64,000 nucleotides of DNA from Micromussa lordhowensis (taxonomy: Eukaryota; Cnidaria; Anthozoa; Scleractinia; Lobophylliidae), in contig OZ026606.1 in the NCBI GenBank assembly GCA_964020085.1, forward strand, positions 9,850,243 to 9,914,242. Reading direction: 5' to 3'. The notes under the pieces were generated by a model, which ran no database searches, was not told the DNA's origin, and worked only from the letters and a program-made list of their open reading frames with translations. The stretch's first letter is position 1, and each line of letters starts with the position of its first letter. Of the stretch, positions 12,392-21,870 are shown piece after piece. The position numbers and the translations under genes were made by a program.

Positions 12392-12406
12392 AGTTTGGGA
12401 GAACTC

Positions 12407-12437
<31 letters not shown>

Positions 12438-12438
12438 C

Positions 12439-12469
<31 letters not shown>

Positions 12470-13671
12470 CTTTCACTCGTGTTTCTATAACTCGATAGAA
12501 ACACGGTACATGTTTTCTATTTCTTAAATAATAGTCGAATAAATCCGGCTCAATCCGGGTTTATTAGGATGACCAATAGGCCATATTTGTATTCTCGGTA
12601 TTGGACTAGAACTAATAGCTTTTATAACATAGCTAGCAGAGCCGCGCAATCAAATTCAGTATACGTATGCGTGCTCAAAATCCCGATAGTGCATGCTGAT
12701 AGCATGAGCAAATCGCTTCGCCAGAATTTTTGTTTTTCGCGCGAGCGGACGGTTTTCGCGTCGGATTTGATGCACAATTCCACCGGCTTTACGGTGGCCA
12801 ATTCATATTATCAACCCAGTTGATAAAACCAAATTATCTATTTTATAAAACAATTGGTTCATGCTTTTAGCTGTGCACTATCGAGTTATGGAGCTCGTGG
12901 GAAGTTTGGAGAGCACTCAAGAAGCTAGACTCTTAGGCCTCTTTCCTCTCAATTGTAAAGCAATAGGAATATCATTAAAATGAGATAAATGTGATTTGCT
13001 TTTGAAAAGACTTCCCACATTAGCCTGAGTAGCCAGCTAGTTCCAGCCCAATACCGGTAATAATAAGAATATGGTATATTACAGAAAGCTTATAATTGAC
13101 TAAAGTTAAAGTCTTTCCCTAGCAGAACCTGGCTTTCTTTTTTGTCGGGATTGGTTTATTCAAGAATTAACCAGATTGAGAGTAATGCCAAAATCACGCG
13201 AAATATTCACAAGGAGATTTGGTTTTAAGGTTCCTTGTAACCGATTCCGACAAAAACTTGCCATGTTTCTTTTCTTTTTTCTGCCTTCTTCAGTTTAACT
13301 TCTACTTTTCTCTAAGGAATGCGGCTTTACTAAAAGGAGAAGCGACACTTATCTCCGAGTGGTTTACATGGGAAACACGCGGATTACAGGCTGTCGAGAC
13401 TGCTGTAAGAGATGGTACTTCACTTTCAACGACGCAGAGTGTCGCGCACCTGCCAGTATTGACGGCCTCTTGTATCAAGGCACTGATATCAACATCCACC
13501 GTTCGGCCAACATAGAAGGTTACTGTACGTGGTGGAATATATTCAGGAAATGTCCGCGTTGGATTTCACTTGGAGAACTGTAAGGGATATGTTGCTCAGA
13601 CCGACGCCCATACCAGTTGGAATGCTATAAGCAGGATAATAATTGAAGAAGTCGAGCCTCCAGTTAATTGA
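6454..13671 (+). CDS. CTHRC1-like secreted collagen-domain protein, gene 1 (frameshifted)
   Basis: Three exons, 6454-6561, 11418-11684 and 13317-13671, join in phase 0 at GT-AG borders. They encode a signal peptide, a short collagen Gly-X-Y stretch, the linker motif QRRWKQCVW, and the CTHRC1 C-terminal domain (motifs [35 protein letters not shown]). The length, about 243 residues if the last exon were in frame, equals human CTHRC1 as I recall it. CTHRC1 proteins are secreted and act in matrix remodelling and Wnt/PCP signalling. The last exon carries one extra base at about 13529 compared with genes 2 and 3, so the frame as written stops at 13583 and loses the terminal motif. This could be a young null allele or a sequence error. 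Intron 1 (4.9 kb) and intron 2 (1.6 kb) are filled with repeats. Confidence 0.75.
7090..7135 (-). ncRNA. hammerhead-ribozyme-like motif from a Penelope-like element
   Basis: On the minus strand, CTGATGA is followed by a GTGTG..CACAC stem and GAAAC. This is the conserved core order of the minimal hammerhead ribozymes found in Penelope-like retroelements. The next bases are GCGT rather than the canonical GTC, so cleavage is doubtful. Surrounding sequence from about 6970 to 7310 is probably the remnant of that element. Confidence 0.45.
7662..7834. mobile_element. foldback MITE
   Basis: ATAGTCTCCATTTGG...GCGAAAATATGCT at the left returns inverted as AGCATATTTTCGC..CCAAATGGAGACTAT at the right, with a second inner pair (TTATCTGTTCC / GGAACAGATAA). 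It is nested in the 6720-8060 element. Confidence 0.75.
8219..8782. repeat. dispersed repeat with G-rich/C-rich ends
   Basis: It begins AGGCCCGTAGCCAGGATTTT and ends CCTCCCTATGGGCCT, short inverted ends enclosing G-rich and C-rich tracts near 8302-8325 and 8720-8770. This looks like a MITE or a short retroelement copy. Non-coding. Confidence 0.45.
8815..8930 (+). mobile_element. LINE 3'-end fragment with (TTGTC)n tail
   Basis: A GC-rich 3' body (CCTCGACTAGCTTTTGCTAC...), an AATAAA signal near 8891, then five TTGTC repeats. This is the form of a 5'-truncated CR1/L2-type retrotransposon. The related minus-strand fragment is at 965-1085. Confidence 0.5.
9108..9153. repeat. short hairpin
   Basis: TTTGTCCATACATCGTCT and its reverse complement AGACGATGTATGGACAAA flank a 9-base loop: an 18-bp perfect stem. 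Probably a tiny MITE relic. Confidence 0.7.
9650..10990 (+). repeat. diverged tandem duplication, ~700-base period
   Basis: Segment 9660-10340 recurs, diverged, at 10390-10985. Shared landmarks in the same order include CTTATAAATTCTG, TAGCGTGTTCTAC/AGCGTGTTCTAC, TTTAATTATTCTACAAG, ACAATTAATCGTCC and TTTACAGGTAAAT. The last one looks like a 5' splice site (CAG/GTAAAT) kept in both units. The duplication is in intron 1 of CTHRC1-like gene 1. No conserved open frame is convincing. Confidence 0.6.
9861..9961. mobile_element. ~100-base foldback MITE
   Basis: CTAGCCTGCGAAC at 9869 returns as GTTCGCAGGCTAG at 9940, with an inner pair TTTCCGGCTGTC / GACAGCCGGAAA. It interrupts the first unit of the 9650-10990 tandem duplication, and the second unit lacks it. 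Confidence 0.7.
11418..11684 (+). CDS. CTHRC1-like gene 1, exon 2 (collagen stretch)
   Basis: The acceptor is ...ATCACTTCCAG and the donor is CAT/GTAAGC, both phase 0, giving 89 codons. A short N-terminal segment with cysteines (NTCPMKCVIQ) leads into Gly-X-Y triplets (GPPGPPGIPGQPGVPG), an interruption, further triplets, and then QRRWKQCVW, which marks the collagen-to-globular junction in all three copies here. Confidence 0.85.
11843..12049. mobile_element. MITE in CTHRC1-like gene 1 intron 2
   Basis: Terminal inverted repeats TAAGCAAAGGCGTTTTTGAG (left) and its complement ending at 12049, extending about 38 bases with one indel (GGCAACCGGAA / TTCCGGTTGCC). Non-coding interior. Confidence 0.75.
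12151..12530 (-). mobile_element. 380-base repeat of GTGTTTCTATAACTCGATAG type, copy 1
   Basis: It contains three copies of the near-palindrome GTGTTTCTATaACTCGATAGA and a foldback around 12365-12505. An almost identical copy lies inverted at 51434-51812. It sits in intron 2 of CTHRC1-like gene 1. Open frames in it are by-products of the repeat. Confidence 0.8.
13317..13671 (+). pseudogene. CTHRC1-like gene 1, exon 3 with 1-base insertion
   Basis: The acceptor is TTCTCTAAG/GAATGCGG. The exon gives the C-terminal domain: [37 protein letters not shown]. Just after GYC the frame slips: the exon is 355 bases, whereas exon 3 of genes 2 and 3 is 354, and the extra base is most simply the G at 13529. 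Beyond it the next frame continues the family sequence to [13 protein letters not shown] and TGA at 669-671 of this kilobase. As written, translation ends at TAA 13581-13583. Confidence 0.8.
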
Positions 13672-13842
13672 CAAAAAACCTTTTCTTTGTTAATCTCGCG
13701 AGCGCCGTGAAATTTCCATTATAAGCTTTGGGATGTTTTTTTTTTTAAGTTTTAGGCCCTGTTTACAGGTCCGGCCAAAATTTTGCACGGACAAAAACTT
13801 GCTTGGTTCCAAATTTTTGAACGGCTAAGGCCCCGTTTACAC

Positions 13843-14942
13843 TAGCCTCCCACGCAGACGTTCTTAGGCTTGTCACGCGTTCCTCCCCACGAACGTCTGC
13901 TCAACGGAGCGGCCACTTCCGTTCGCTGACGGTTAGCCAATCATAGCTTCTCTGCCTATTCGTGGAAAGCTGGACTTTGACCCTACGTTTCGTTCCCGCG
14001 ACAACATGGCGGACCTTAGCGTGGTTTTGCTGCAAGTGTGCCAAAGTAATGTATAAACACACGGCAAATTACAGAGGTGTCAAACTCTGCAAAGCGACAT
14101 GCCGACAACAGCGGAAACTATGCAGACCGCAATGACCTCTCAATTTGCTATAGCTCAGTCTAACGGCTCAGTTCTACTAAAAATTCCTCTCTATAACACA
14201 ACATGAAGTGCCCTTCATATACAGGAGTGAAGCAACAAAAAGGTCGAGAGACCGAACAGAGAACGGCAAATGTACAAATGTCACGAACCGTAGGAGTCGT
14301 GTAGGCTAGTCACCTCATTTTACACTTATAAACAAGGATTGTTCGATTGCATCCGTGTCAGCTTCTTGCGTTGTCGAATCTTTCCGTAAACGCTTGGTCC
14401 TTAAGCCTCCTTTTTCGTAATTTTCCTTTAATTCCCGTTGAAGGGCACGGAGGTTGCTTGCAATTTTCTCAAATCCAATGAGTTTCTTGTAGCAGGCGGC
14501 GCAGACGAAGAGGTCACTCGACAAAAAACGGCAGCATCGATGTCGATCGCTCTTTTGATTAGGCTCGGAATGTCCTCAGCACTTTTTACTCAACACCCTA
14601 ACTTTGTCTTTGTTCAGACGACAAGCACATAGAAAACACACTAAATCACTCCGAACAATTTTTTTGGGAGTTTCTTCCATAGAAATGGAACATGGAATCT
14701 CATGAATAAGATAAATAATTATTGTGAGTCAGTTCGCGGGAAATTCGTCGTGGGTGACGGTTTCTATTCTTACGCAGCTTGTCATTGGCTATTCGTTTCA
14801 CAATAGACGGACACCGACGGACACTAATTGGTTCTTTCAAAACAAAGGCTAACCGCCAGCGAACGGAAGTGGCCGCTCCGTTGAGCAGACGTTCGTGGGG
14901 AGGAACGCGTGACAAGCCTAAGAACGTCTGCGTGGGAGGCTA
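13843..14942. mobile_element. 1.1 kb Mutator-type element with 9-bp target duplication and exon remnants
   Basis: The terminal inverted repeats are about 100 bases long (TAGCCTCCCACGCAGACG ... CGTCTGCGTGGGAGGCTA). CGTTTACAC lies directly at both borders (13834-13842 and 14943-14951), a 9-bp target duplication. Long TIRs and 9-bp duplications are MULE features. Inside, ATG-led short frames point inward from each end: one at 14006 on the + strand and a zinc-finger-like one at 14680 on the - strand. No transposase catalytic domain is present, so this is a non-autonomous copy. Confidence 0.8.
14315..14680 (-). pseudogene. CxxC...CxxC zinc-finger (ZAD-like) exon, frameshifted
   Basis: From ATG 14680 the frame reads METT-like start residues, SDLVCFLCACRLNKDKVRVL, then TGA near 14578. 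The adjacent frame continues as AEDIPSLIKRAIDIDAA, and the first frame resumes with SSDLFVCAACYKKLIGFEKI and a charged helix to the stop at 14315. The two slips fall at A5 and T6 homopolymers. Two CxxC pairs about 45 residues apart resemble ZAD-type DNA-binding zinc fingers common at the N-terminus of transposon proteins. It is probably a remnant of a transposon-borne gene. Sequencing error at the homopolymers is possible. Confidence 0.55.
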
Positions 14943-15384
14943 CGTTTACACGGGTCCGGACAAGTTTTTGCACGGACAAAAACTGGGCGGAACTGGAGGA
15001 ATTTTTGAACGGTTAAGTGTGCAAGTTTGGGACCTGAAAAAAGCAGGCCCAAAACTTGCACACTTAGCCGTTCAAAAATTCGTCCAGTTCTACCGGTCCT
15101 GTGTAAACGCAACGTGGAACTGTGCACGTTTTTGACCGTGCAAAAATTTGTCCTGACCCGTGTAAACGGGACCTAAGTGTGCAAGTTTGGGACCTGAAAA
15201 AAAAACAGTTCAACTTTTTGCCCGGCACGGTTCCATATTTCGTACGGACTCGTGTAAACACCCGAACAGTGCAACGTTTTGCTGGAATCTGGACTGGAAT
15301 CTAGTTATGTTTGGCCTGGCTGCTTAGCAAAAATGAAACGCTTTGTAACATTTTGTCCCTGTATTGTTACATTTTGTTAAATTT

Positions 15385-16100
15385 AAAGTGGTACTATGGT
15401 CAAATTTTTACCCCTTGTTGTTTTTAGTGCATCACAAAGAACTCCATGAAAGAATGAAAACGCCGTTTACCGTTTGCAAATATCTGCATTAGTTCCGGAG
15501 ATATTTAAGTTTGAAAAATGGGTAAAATATGCAAATGAGATGGCTGATGACGTCATACACTCAACCCAAATCTTAGCCAATTTGCAGCGCAAAACCTTCA
15601 AACTTGACAGGCTAATAGATCTACAGGAAACACACCTATGACTACAAAAAATTCTGTTCCCATGGCAACTCACTCTTTTCCAGGCCCCACCCACTTTATT
15701 TCAATATTTTGGTGATTTTCAGCTTGAAAATGTTAGACAACGCCACAAAGTCGAGCTAACATATTTATGAGCTTGCTGGATCATGCATATGAAGTGCTGT
15801 TAGCAATTATCAAAATGGAATGCCAAAGGTGGCCAGGAAAGCTTTTAATATGGGGGAGGTCTGGAACCCAGTATGTTGCCATGGTAACAGAACTGTTAAG
15901 CTCATAGTGTGGAGCACATTTAGTTGAATCTTACTGCAAAGAATCATACATTTCTGTTACAAACTGGCTGAGATATCTCTTTTCATCATACTTGGACAAA
16001 ATCTGTTTGAGTATATGACGTCATCACTTGCCTAATTTGCATATTTTAAAAACTTGAATATCTCTGGAACGAAAAGGTGCGATTTTCCACTTTAAGACAA
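15385..16100. repeat. diverged inverted repeat
   Basis: TTTAAAGTGG...GGAGATATTTAAGTTTGAAAAA...ATATGCAAATGAG...GACGTCAT on the left matches, inverted, ATGACGTCAT...AATTTGCATATTTT...CTTGAATATCTCTGG...CCACTTTAA on the right. An old foldback element of about 0.7 kb. Confidence 0.6.
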
Positions 16101-19100
16101 AAAAAAGAAAACAAAAGCAGATTACAGACGGATATGAGGAGACGAGCCGGCAGCAGCATGCATTGCTGATTAGCTGGGCTTTTTTGTTAAAGCTTCCTGA
16201 CCCCTCAGTACGTCGGTGGAATTTCTCCTTGTCGCTATCAGGGCACTTTTCCAAAAACATTTTGGTTACGTCTTCGTACTTGCTCCTGACCGTTTCCCAA
16301 TCAACTAATTCCCTGCTTTTCCCGCTTTGTATTCTATAACTACATGTAGCATCAGACCATTAACTATGATCAGACCACGTAAAGTTTTAGTCTGCCGCCA
16401 TGTTTGATTTCCCGGCGCGTACTGTATCAGCTACAACAGTGATTGGCTTAAAACATTAGCGATAGCCAATCACAACAGAGACGTACAAAACCATTAAAAT
16501 GTCGCGACTGGTTTAAAAGCTGCAGGGATCCGTGTAAACACCACTGCAATCTGTAATTAGGCCCGGTTCAGACGCCGATCTTTTCATGAGCCGAACTTAA
16601 TTCAAATTTGGACCGACCCAAATTAACAAAAGTACGCCTGTTGATTCAGACGTCGAACTTAGTTCGCCGAACTTAATTCAGTTTGAACCAAAACTGCTTG
16701 TAAAAAAACCGAGAACCTAAACTGCTTGCAAAATACGTTATAATAATTTATGCATTAGGATGGGCTCGTGAAAAGTTCGGATTGAGAAAAATTGCAATTG
16801 AAACGGGTGCGCGTTAATTGCATTGTAGTGTAAATTAAGAATGAGCGATAAACTGGCCTTCTCTTAATTAGCCAATCACAATGAAGTAATTGTCTCAATC
16901 ATATAATAAATTGCCCAACTAGCTTAAAACTGCATGGACGTTAAATTTTCATCAATCATTAAGATCATGCTACAATATTGTTGGAGCTTTTGCTAACTTT
17001 GTCTACTGTAGTTCACAGCTAGCAGTGTCAATCGTTCTCTTTTGATTTGATGGCAACAACGGTAGCTTTGTCACTTAGTTTGAAGAAAAATAAATTGAAG
17101 AAAGACTACAAACCAGGGTGCGTAAACAACTTGATTCTTGAAACGTGTGAAAATTTGCAATTCTAACCAGAGACTAACCTGATAAATTGACTCAAATAGG
17201 GCCTTGGATGTTGCCATCAAATCAACCAGTACAGTGGCGCATTAATTCCCTACTGACAGGCGCTATAAGACCTCTCTGAAAACAACGTATGAAGGTCACA
17301 ATATTTAAGCTTAAACTAAACTGGCAAATTAATAAATTAATTTCAGTTAAAATGGCGGCCTAGGCCTTTGTTAGCGATGTAGAGATCAAATACTGCAACC
17401 CTTAAGAAACAATTGTTCTAGTTGCTGACAAAAGTATATTTGTTCTTTTTCTTGCCAAAAATGTCTCAAACCTCTCCAAAATTTCCAGCCAACAGATATA
17501 CACTAAACACAATTAGGAGTGTGGTTCCAAGCTCACATATGCACTAGTTAGAGAAGGGACTGGGTGTAGATGTTCACATAAGCTCAAGTCAACTCTATAA
17601 GACCAACATAAACAACATTTGAAGGACGCTTTCAGGGTACCAGACTCGATGAAGTAAATGAGTAAGTAACATCCTGCTGTACCTAAAAATGTCAAAAAAG
17701 ATCAAGAATTTCCGCCAGGGAAGAAAGGAAGGAGGAAGGAAAGGAGAAAGGGAAGGGTGGGTAAGAAATTAAAAGAGAGAAGAAGGGGGAAGGTGGAGCA
17801 CACGGAAGGAGAGAGAGAGAGAGAGTAATGAATGGATAGATGCCATATCAAAGCAAAATTCAGGATTTTGGGAAATAGGTTTGACATGGGTACCTCTTAA
17901 GGGTGAAAACGAATTCAAATCGCCCTCACAAAACTTAATTTACTCAGGTACCTTGTAGAGGGTAGTACAACAATCGCAAATATTTTGACATTAATATCAT
18001 TTTGTGAGGGAAATTCATTTCGTCGTTTTGGAGGAGAAGAGATAATCTCTTAATGATGCGAATAAAGCTTTTTGTGTCCATGTTATATGTGCTAGCTTAA
18101 TTAATTAATTAAATAATTAATACCACGCTTAAAAATTGAGAAGTACGACGAATCTTTTTTGTATATGATTCATAATTCATATACCGTCTTTAAGTTTAAT
18201 TTGAGAATGGGAAATTTCAAATCTTCCGCGCTTATTACAGTGGAAGAGAGACCAATCAAAATATACCCCCCCCCCCCCCCCTTGAAACAATGGACGTGGT
18301 CACGTACGATGAACATTTAAATTGTAAATTATACATGTGATAAAAAATTTGTCGTGTTATGTTATTAAGTCGGCCGTTTGTCGGACTTTTGGCATTATTA
18401 CGCAGAAATGCATCTTCCCTGTCGCTCACCAACTACAGGAAACACTCAACTTTTAGTTTATTTAGGATTGTCAACATTTGGGGTTAATACAAGCACAAAA
18501 ATCTGCTGCAAGAATTATCCTTAGTGTAAACTTTTGAGCACGTGTTTCTTCGAAAAGAAGGATTCCACGACCTCAAAGCTCAATAATAAAGTGCCTTTGA
18601 ATCTCTGTCAAGGTGAGAAACAGTACAAATGTTATGTATTTTGAAGAGATATCTTGGCTTTTCTCTAGTCGGAAACTACACGAGGCCGCTTTAATACTAA
18701 TTTGTCGCTTTAATTTTACGCGTTCTCTTTTCAAGACTCTGTGGAGAGGGCTGGATTGCTTTGATAAATTAACATGGAGACGCTCTCACGTTCAGTTTCG
18801 TCTGCCGCCGGAGTATTGCTAGCTCTTGATGTAATGTTTGTAAAGGCCTGAGAAAGAGAGCACGCCTGGAAGAAGGGGAACAAATGGTATAAAAGCGCTT
18901 GTCGCCTCGCTCCAGGTTATCAAATGCAGCCCTCATTCAGACTGGTTTTATATAGAATGTTCTTAGAAGATTTAATACCAGCAAAATTCCTTGACATTGA
19001 CATGAAAGTAATTTTACAGAGATTTGTTAAAGATTTTAAAATGTTTCTCTATATTTTCTGTATTAATTTGCTAAAGAACTTCTTACATAATGTGATAATA

Positions 19101-19160
19101 CTTGCACGCGTATCTGTATTTTCCTTAAAATATAATCGTTTGATTACTGTGTTGTAAGTG
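16101..19160. other. repeat-rich gene-free stretch
   Basis: No gene recognised. It holds a MITE-like end (TAGGCCCGGTTCAGACGCCG at 16559), a GATTTGATGGCAACAACGG / GTTGCCATCAAATC inverted pair at 17043-17222, a purine-rich run ending in (GA)n at 17700-17826, a poly-C tract at 18267-18282, a possible LINE scrap near 18480-18530 (frame reading QKSAARIILS), and an isolated TATAAAAG at 18889 followed by a 77-codon frame I cannot assign. Confidence 0.5.
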
Positions 19161-19169
19161 ATCACACTA

Positions 19170-19510
19170 TTTTTCTTTTGATGGATCATATTCTCTACCG
19201 ATTTTCTACGTTTAGCGAATAAATGAAGAAAAGCTATCGATTAGAAGTTTGAATTTTTTGCAAAATGCACCATCGAATTCCGTTTTTCTTAGCTTTTCGC
19301 TTATCTGTGCGGCGGTTTCAAACGCCTCTTGAAGGGTTAAGTTTTGTGAAAACGTGGCAAAATTTGCAATTATTTACGCAACATACCCATTTTTAACAAG
19401 ATATGATTAAAATCGTTTGCCTCCGCCGACTCGCTTTCGATGTTTTTAACTATAAAACCTTTTAGTAAATTCTTAGCTCCGACTATTGCATTTCTAGTCG
19501 TAGTAAAACT
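19170..19510. repeat. member of the GGACGTTCGCG repeat family (interior only)
   Basis: Matches the interior of the 55065-55669 element (GATTTTCTACGTTTAG, GCAAAATGCACCATCGAATTC, TCTGTGCGGCGGT), but I do not see the terminal GGACGTTCGCG ends here. A diverged or truncated copy. Confidence 0.5.
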
Positions 19511-19775
19511 TAAAAGACTTTTACCTTTCTCTCCTTGCTTCATTTAAAATCGAATGAAACGAGAAGGCGTTGCAAGAAATTATTTTTTTCTTCAGCTTGC
19601 GAGTAACCTAAACTTTCCGCTATTGTATTGAAGGGCACTAACGCATGTAAAAACTAAAATGTCTTTCAACACAAAATGGTACACTGCTAAGATAAAAAAT
19701 GCAAATGTACAAGATAATAAAATTAAAAAAACAACAACAACAACAAACTTAACGGAGGAATACTGAAATTGTATA

Positions 19776-19948
19776 CAGTGATCCCGATTTCTCGAACCTC
19801 CAGGGGAAACGCAAATTGGTTCGAGAAATCGGAGAGTTCGAGAAATCGGGGGTAAAATTACATTGTTTGACTGAGGAGAGGGAACGACTTTTGGTTCGAG
19901 TTATCGGGAGGTTCGAAAAAATGAGGGTTCGAGAAATCGGGATTCCAA
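19776..19948. mobile_element. pogo/Tigger-like MITE
   Basis: The ends CAGTGATCCCGATTTCTCG and CGAGAAATCGGGATT are inverted, with two more copies of the word TTCGAGAAATCGG inside. TA precedes the left end. CAGTG.. termini with TA targets are typical of pogo-type Tc1/mariner elements. Confidence 0.6.
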
Positions 19949-20042
19949 GCTCTCTCAAGGGAGGCAGAGGAGAGAGAGAGAGCCTGTGAACGAGGTTGTT
20001 TAGGATCCATCTTCATGTTATGTCATCCGGGACATATAGATC

Positions 20043-20074
<32 letters not shown>

Positions 20075-20094
20075 GAGCTTTCCCGCGAAAACTT

Positions 20095-20315
20095 CATATC
20101 TTCACACGTGAAGATAATATGTTATCTTCACACGTGAAGAGATCACCCTCGTTATGGCTACATAATAAATCGCGCCTTTTTCACAGGAGTTTATCCGGTG
20201 TTTATATAGTAAACAGAATATTACATGCCCGCTTGTGGATATCAATTTTATCCTCTCGTGTTCGACTCGATATCTCACTCGTTCGCTGCGCTCACTCGTG
20301 AGATATCGAGTTGAA

Positions 20316-20347
<32 letters not shown>

Positions 20348-20370
20348 TCATGTAATATCCTCTATTTAAG
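20095..20370. repeat. foldback repeat with TCTTCACACGTGAAGA palindromes
   Basis: Two neighbouring copies of TCTTCACACGTGAAGA at about 20098 and 20135, then a larger inverted pair (TTACATG..TGGATAT..TATCTC / GAGATA..ATATCCA..CATGTAA) centred near 20285. Confidence 0.6.
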
Positions 20371-20539
20371 TTAATACCCAAATATGGGTATTGTAAAAGA
20401 ACTTCCCATTCAAACTGTTAAAAGAGCCAAGTCACAGTTCGCGGGTCTCGAAAAGTTTAGCCTGGTTTTTTTTCTTATTTTTAAGTTCGTCGTTTATAAT
20501 CCGTGTTAATCTTTTCCATCATTAACCATCCTTGTTCCT

Positions 20540-21060
20540 TCATGGTTTGTTATTATCACTTTGGTGTTTTTCTATCTTAGTAGACTTAAATTTACCTTCA
20601 ATTCAATTTAAATGTAATTTTGTACGTCCCAAAACAACTCAATATGCCGTGCACGTGACTAACCTACTTCAAGTCCTTTTTGTTAACTCGCTCTCGAAAA
20701 ATTGTGTCAACTACTTATCGATCATTCCGAATTTGGCAGCGTACAGCTGGTGGCGTTTTTTTCTTAGAGACAAGATCATAGTCGCAAGTCGAAAGAGTTG
20801 AAAAAAAAAACCCAGTTATATATCGTCACTTTTTCGCGCGAGAAAGGCTTCCAGCTAGCATTGCTAAAGTACTGAAAAATTTTGACAAGAGACTCCCCCC
20901 ACCCACCCCTCCATGCTTGGCGAGAATTAGCTTACGCTAAACTATAACCCCTCCACCCCACCCCCTTCAAAAGCTCAGATCGTTCCAATATTATCTCTCC
21001 TAGAATATAATTAAGTTCGTAGCCGCTTGAAAAAAAAATGTATTCTCTTCCGATTACAAT
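20540..21060. other. gene-free stretch
   Basis: AT-rich sequence with a C/A-rich run at 20890-20970. I see no credible gene or clear repeat. Confidence 0.4.
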
Positions 21061-21062
21061 CA

Positions 21063-21068
21063 CTTTAT
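21063..21068 (-). terminator. candidate poly(A) signal for CTHRC1-like gene 2
   Basis: AATAAA on the minus strand about 450 bases downstream of the stop at 21517. It is the nearest one I see. Assignment is by position only. Confidence 0.3.
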
Positions 21069-21104
21069 TGATAGGTATAAAATCAGAACAGAATAACCCA
21101 TTTC

Positions 21105-21245
21105 CGAGTTGCTTTAAGCCTCTGTATCAAAGCGAGGCCGGGTGCACAGCTATTCATATGAAAATGAGTTTAATTTGCATGTGAATTAAATCTCATTTTC
21201 AAATAAAAGGATGGGAACCAAGACTCCCTTTGAGAAACAGGCTAA
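21105..21245 (-). repeat. CATATGAAAATGAGATTT repeat family, copy 1
   Basis: Shares an ordered set of words (GAAAATGAG, CACATGCAAATTAAA, AGGCCTCGCTTTGAT, GAGGCTTAA) with 22685-22830 and 60955-61085. A dispersed non-coding repeat. Confidence 0.6.
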
Positions 21246-21264
21246 TAGAACATTTTACAGTTGT

Positions 21265-21480
21265 CTGTTTAGTGCCCTGGCCTTTGAATGTCAGCGAGGC
21301 TGGAGGTGACCTTGTTTTAATACAGACCTACCTGCTCTCGTTGTGTAAATAAAGTTGTTCTAATGCTAACTAGGTGCACATGACAAAAGCAGAGAGGTCT
21401 GTATCAAAGCAAGGTCACCTCCAGGCTCGCTGCCATGCAAAGGCCAGGTCAACGAGAAGACGACTGTAAACTGGTCTATT
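21265..21480. repeat. inverted repeat beside CTHRC1-like gene 2
   Basis: CTGGCCTTTGAATG..AGCGAGGCTGGAGGTGACCTTG on the left returns inverted as CAAGGTCACCTCCAGGCTCGCT..CATGCAAAGGCCAG on the right. A probable MITE just downstream of the gene. Confidence 0.7.
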
Positions 21481-21516
21481 AAAGGTAATTCGTAAATGGC
21501 CTATGTTTTGGCAAAT

Positions 21517-21870
21517 TCAAGCGACTGGCGGCCCCACTTCCTCAATGATGATCCTGTTGGCCTGATTAGAACCCGTAAATGCATCACCGTTGGTGTTAAA
21601 TGGAACTTTACAATTGCCGACGCTGAAACCGACGCGTACCTTCCCAGCAGCAATGCCACCGCAGTATCCTTCGATATTCGTGGGCCGATGAATGTTAATG
21701 CTAATGCCTTGGTACAGTGCACCGTCAATGGGGGCAGGGTCTGTACACTCTGTATTGTTGAACGTGAAGTACCATCTCTTACAACAGTGAGTACAGCCTT
21801 GGATGCGAATATTACCCATGTAAACCACACGTAGGTACGAGTCGTCCCTTAACTTGACAAAGTCGCATTC
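21517..21870 (-). CDS. CTHRC1-like gene 2, exon 3 (C-terminal domain)
   Basis: The acceptor is TGCTGTTACAG/GAATGCGAC; 354 bases, ending in TGA. It carries the conserved cysteines (RIQGCTHCC, ..TEC..) and a final acidic IIEEVGPP, and has the same length as the gene 3 exon. Confidence 0.9.
   Translation of the reverse strand, partial: ECDFVKLRDDSYLRVVYMGNIRIQGCTHCCKRWYFTFNNTECTDPAPIDGALYQGISINIHRPTNIEGYCGGIAAGKVRVGFSVGNCKVPFNTNGDAFTGSNQANRIIIEEVGPPVA

Larger units (their letters stand above)
13753..15262. mobile_element. GTTTACAC-type DNA-transposon remnant, split by a nested element
   Basis: The left part, 13753-13842, begins TAGGCCCTGTTTACAGG. The right part, 14943-15262, ends CTCGTGTAAACACC. 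Both contain related words such as TGCACGGACAAAAACTTG and its complement. The 13843-14942 element has landed inside it. The sequence has several internal inverted repeats and no coding capacity. A hAT-type MITE is possible. Confidence 0.55.

Noticed and set aside
17702..17887. Proline/serine/leucine-rich minus-strand ORF
   Set aside because: Translation of a purine-rich low-complexity run.
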